The translations under genes and the position numbers were made by a program. Below, piece after piece: positions 61,270 through 64,000 of a stretch of 64,000 bases of DNA. The stretch covers positions 1 to 64,000 of the forward strand of contig UQWI01000013.1 in the NCBI GenBank assembly GCA_900544765.1, in the 5' to 3' direction. The DNA comes from an uncultured Eubacteriales bacterium (GTDB lineage Bacteria > Bacillota > Clostridia > Oscillospirales > Oscillospiraceae). The notes under the pieces were generated by a model. It ran no database searches. It saw nothing but the letters and a program-made list of their open reading frames with translations, and was not told the DNA's origin. Each line of letters begins with the position of its first letter. The first letter of the stretch is position 1.

Positions 61270-61987
61270 CGTATCCGACCTCCTTTGCCAGCTCGGTCGC
61301 CGGCGAGAAATTTATGCCGCTTGTGAAGGTTTTCCGGCTGCGATGAGCTATCCGCTCTACGACGGGGCAGTCCTCCGGCCGGCAGAAGTCTATAGTTCCG
61401 CCGTGCATAACGGGCCGCCACAGCCTCATTTTCAGTACGCCGTCCTCGCCCTCGTCGGGGTAGGTGAAGCCGTGCAGCATGAGGCCGAGCGGCATGTCGG
61501 GCACGCCCTCATAATCGCTTTCCCCTTCGTCAAAGACGCAGGGCTCGACATAGCCCTGGCACTCCCGCGCGCCCAGATAGATATCGCGCCGCCCGCCGCG
61601 CTCAATCATGCGTCTGGCGATGAAAAAGTGCTTGTTTTCGTCCCGGTCACCGGCCAAATCCGGCCTGTGTTCGTTCCACTCGAAGTGTGCGCGCAGCCGG
61701 TACTCCACGTTTACAAGGTAGGTGTAATAAGACAGGTCGTTATTACCGTCGTTGTATCGGATGGGACGTGTGCCCTTGCTCTCAGTCTCAATCGTGTTCA
61801 TTATGCGGACTGAGTCCGGGTGCCAGATGAAGGTAGGCTTCCAGTAACAGCTCTCGAGTATGCCCTTGAGCGCCTCGTAGGTCGGTACCGGGTAACTGCA
61901 CTTTTCGCCTCCGACACGGGTTATGGGCTCGCTGAAGAGGGCGTAGCGCCCCCAAATGCGCAGCTCCACAGAGTTTTTAAACCGCAA
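61256..61987 (-). CDS. cas5d: Cas5d, crRNA-processing subunit of type I-C Cascade (243 aa)
   Basis: MRFKNSVELRIWGRYALFSE and the glycine-rich VGGEKCSYPVPTYEALKGI are the Cas5d RAMP start; in type I-C this protein cuts the pre-crRNA, in place of Cas6, which is absent here. Catalytic Tyr/Lys/His candidates lie near YPVPTY and FIARRM. Preceded by GAAAGGAGG; overlaps cas8c. Confidence 0.94.
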   Translation of the reverse strand: MRFKNSVELRIWGRYALFSEPITRVGGEKCSYPVPTYEALKGILESCYWKPTFIWHPDSVRIMNTIETESKGTRPIRYNDGNNDLSYYTYLVNVEYRLRAHFEWNEHRPDLAGDRDENKHFFIARRMIERGGRRDIYLGARECQGYVEPCVFDEGESDYEGVPDMPLGLMLHGFTYPDEGEDGVLKMRLWRPVMHGGTIDFCRPEDCPVVERIAHRSRKTFTSGINFSPATELAKEVGYDGLD

Positions 61988-62003
61988 ATCGCTTCCTCCT
62001 TTC

Positions 62004-64000
62004 CTATTGGAACATTGGCTCTAAGGGCAGAGGGTCAAACACCACGCCCGGCCCTTCTGAGTCATAATAGTTGCCCTGAAGTATCATCACTGTGCCGTCC
62101 AGCTCAACGGACACAGCGCCGTCGAGCTTGTGCAGCTCACTGTTGCTGAGTTGTACGGCGTAGGCCTCCAGCTGCCTAAGCAGCTCCGGAGAGCGCTCGC
62201 CGGAGAGCAGCCGGCCTATGAGCTCCTTGCCGGCGCCATACGGGACAAGCACGCCCCGCTTTTCGTCGGATATGGCCTCAAACGCGCCCTCGGCCGTCTC
62301 AAAAGCCTGGTGCATGGTGAACGTTTGCACTTTCCTGCCGGCTCCGGCTGCGGCCTTCATGCCTTTCTCGTTTACGGTCAGCAGGTCGACCAGGCTGACA
62401 GAGAGGCCGGAAGAGTCTTGGTGGTATTCCATCTCCTTTTCTATCGACTTCTGCGAGTAGAGCAGCTCGTAGTACCTGTCTATGGCGTCGACCCCGAGCC
62501 AGTCCGTACCCTCGGGCATGGCCTCGAGCAGTCTGCGCATGGCCTGCTTTGCCTCGTCAATCTCCTTAAGATAGGAGAGCTTTTCGTCACAGTCGACTAT
62601 GTACAGCGCGCCCAGGCCGTCGCCGTGGCGGTTGCTGCGGCCGCCGGTCTGGATGGCGTTCACCAGACCGGCCATGGAGCGCACGGCGCAGTCGAAGCTC
62701 AAATCCACGCCCGCTTCGATGAGCTGGGTGCTCACGCACACGACTCGCTCTCTGCCAAGCAGGCTTTCAAGCTGCCGGATGACGTCGCTGCGGTGGGCGG
62801 AGCACATCCGCGTAGTCAGGCAGAACAGGCGCACATCGCTGTCAAGCCGACCGCGCAGCTCATTGTACAGGCCCACGGCGCCGGGTTTGGTGTTCATGAC
62901 CACGAGCGTACTGCGGCACTTATCGCTGAGCTCGCTTACGAATCCGGCGAGCTCCGGTATTGTCATGGCGCCGTGCAGGCACCTGCTGGCGTCGCAGTTG
63001 ACCCGCTTGAGTTTGGCGAATATGTCGCGGTAGTCCGGTACAATGTCGCAGTTTTCGGACAGCATCAGAGGGTGCTTGAGTTCGCCCAGCGCGGGCTGGG
63101 TGGCCGTGCAGAGGATAATTACACAGCCGAACAGCTCGGCGAGTGTGTTGACCGCCAGATTGAAGAGGTATGTATGCTTGAGCGGCAGCGCCTGCACCTC
63201 GTCGAACAGCAGCACGGAACCCGCGAGCGAGGCCATGCGCCTGACGTTGCGCCGGGGTGCGGCAAATGCCGTATCCAGAAACTGGACCATCGTGCTGCAA
63301 ATCACGGGACAGCCCTCCCAGCGGCTGGAATACATCTGGTAGTTTGCCTCATCCCCGGCCTCGGCTATGAAGTCGGAGTGGTGCTCGAGCACGTTTTCAT
63401 CCCCTATAGCCTCCCGTATCCGGCCGGCGTTCTGGCCGGTGATGGATTTGAAGGGGGCAAAGTAGAATATGTGCCGGGCGTTTATGCTCCGTGCGGCATT
63501 CAGGCAGAAGCGCAGCCCGGCGTAGGTCTTTCCCGCTCCGGTCGGCAGGCAGAGCCGGTATATTCCCGGCTTGCCCCCTGCTCCGGCATCGCGGCAGCGC
63601 TCGGACAGCTCCTGACGCAGGCCGTCTATCGGATGGCTGTTGGAGAGCCCGCCGATATGGCTCTCGCCCCGCAGATAGAGCTCTTCCCACATACGGTCCC
63701 TGGCTTCGCGGCCCTCGCGCTCCGGCAGCTCTTTGCCGTCCATGAAGCAGGCGGTGTCCGTCCAGTCCGCGTCGACAAGCGCGGAGAAGAGCAGGCGCTG
63801 CGTAAAGCCGAGCGAAAAGCTGCGCTGAGCTTCGTCGGGGTAGAGGCGGTTCAGTTTCAGCCTGAGCTGCCGGACTTCCTCTCCGGCCTCCGCCATCAAC
63901 GATTCGACCTCGTACTCCGGTATGACCTCGGAGAAGAAGCGCTGCACGCACTCGGCATAGTTTTCGTCCGCACTCCCCAAGCGCAGCTTGTCCTTCCAGC
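62004..64000 (-). CDS. cas3: Cas3 nuclease-helicase, cut by right window edge (C-terminal 665 residues)
   Basis: The frame stays open to the window edge, so the N-terminal HD nuclease domain lies outside. Helicase motifs: Walker A CLPTGAGKTYAGLRF, DEVQ box LLFDEVQALP, ATQPAL, and motif VI SFDCAVRSMAGLVNAIQTGG followed by GRSNRHGDG (quoted in two parts). Unwinds and degrades DNA bound by Cascade. First gene of the minus-strand cas operon that ends in the array. Confidence 0.95.
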   Translation of the reverse strand, partial: WKDKLRLGSADENYAECVQRFFSEVIPEYEVESLMAEAGEEVRQLRLKLNRLYPDEAQRSFSLGFTQRLLFSALVDADWTDTACFMDGKELPEREGREARDRMWEELYLRGESHIGGLSNSHPIDGLRQELSERCRDAGAGGKPGIYRLCLPTGAGKTYAGLRFCLNAARSINARHIFYFAPFKSITGQNAGRIREAIGDENVLEHHSDFIAEAGDEANYQMYSSRWEGCPVICSTMVQFLDTAFAAPRRNVRRMASLAGSVLLFDEVQALPLKHTYLFNLAVNTLAELFGCVIILCTATQPALGELKHPLMLSENCDIVPDYRDIFAKLKRVNCDASRCLHGAMTIPELAGFVSELSDKCRSTLVVMNTKPGAVGLYNELRGRLDSDVRLFCLTTRMCSAHRSDVIRQLESLLGRERVVCVSTQLIEAGVDLSFDCAVRSMAGLVNAIQTGGRSNRHGDGLGALYIVDCDEKLSYLKEIDEAKQAMRRLLEAMPEGTDWLGVDAIDRYYELLYSQKSIEKEMEYHQDSSGLSVSLVDLLTVNEKGMKAAAGAGRKVQTFTMHQAFETAEGAFEAISDEKRGVLVPYGAGKELIGRLLSGERSPELLRQLEAYAVQLSNSELHKLDGAVSVELDGTVMILQGNYYDSEGPGVVFDPLPLEPMFQ

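Noticed and set aside
1..64000. tRNA, rRNA or conventional insertion sequences
   Set aside because: No cloverleaf with CCA-type end or transposase with terminal repeats was seen in reading both strands; absence is by eye only.

Overview
The window reads as a high-GC, endospore-forming member of the Clostridia (an Oscillospiraceae-like gut anaerobe is the best guess). Evidence: a sporulation gene (spoVT) with a SigG-type promoter, a full arginine operon with ARG boxes, oxygen-sensitive iron-sulfur flavin reductases, no tRNA or rRNA genes, and dense G+C-rich coding punctuated by AT-rich intergenic DNA.

Layout. 1-1700: remains of an integrative element (zinc-finger primase cut by the window edge, a sigma-like gene with a premature stop, a structured RNA candidate). 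1.9-12.9 kb: flavin/[4Fe-4S] ene-reductase loci, each with its own TetR regulator (TetR, reductase, MFS, Fe-ADH; then reductase, cysteine-rich partner, TetR), with a divergent SAH-hydrolase-like gene and Crp/Fnr gene between them. 12.9-15.2 kb: decayed genes (MMPL transporter stub, frameshifted cytidylate-kinase-like gene) and a third TetR. 15.3-23.4 kb: argG-argH-argC-argJ-argB-argD-argF, glutamate to arginine apart from carbamoyl phosphate supply. 23.47-51.47 kb: spoVT is split in two by a 27,459-bp element bounded by 17-bp identical direct repeats. The element carries a large serine recombinase, an AAA ATPase, P4-type helicase, primase, a decayed sigma-like gene, a BRO-N protein, and about 19 kb of metabolic cargo: a LacI-headed PhnCDE-type importer with two phosphatases, and a GntR-controlled set of three S10 carboxypeptidase-like proteins, an M14 peptidase, an aminotransferase, RidA, an amidohydrolase and a GPH symporter. 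51.5-54.7 kb: TetR, SnoaL-like protein and a third ene-reductase. 54.86-64 kb: a type I-C CRISPR array (22 repeats) with cas2, cas1, cas4, cas7, cas8c (with internal cas11c), cas5 and cas3 (cut by the right edge).

The central discovery candidate is the spoVT interruption. The att repeat lies in the codons for Asp-Gly-Asp-Pro-Leu, and both reading frames are preserved: excision would rebuild a 180-residue SpoVT and give the circle a 602-residue recombinase. While integrated, the recombinase is fused in frame to the SpoVT C-terminal domain (726 residues). This is the architecture of skin-type, developmentally excised elements, but in spoVT and with a reciprocal tail swap between recombinase and sporulation regulator. 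A second related element fragment at the left edge shows that this element family also carries cargo next to other metabolic genes.
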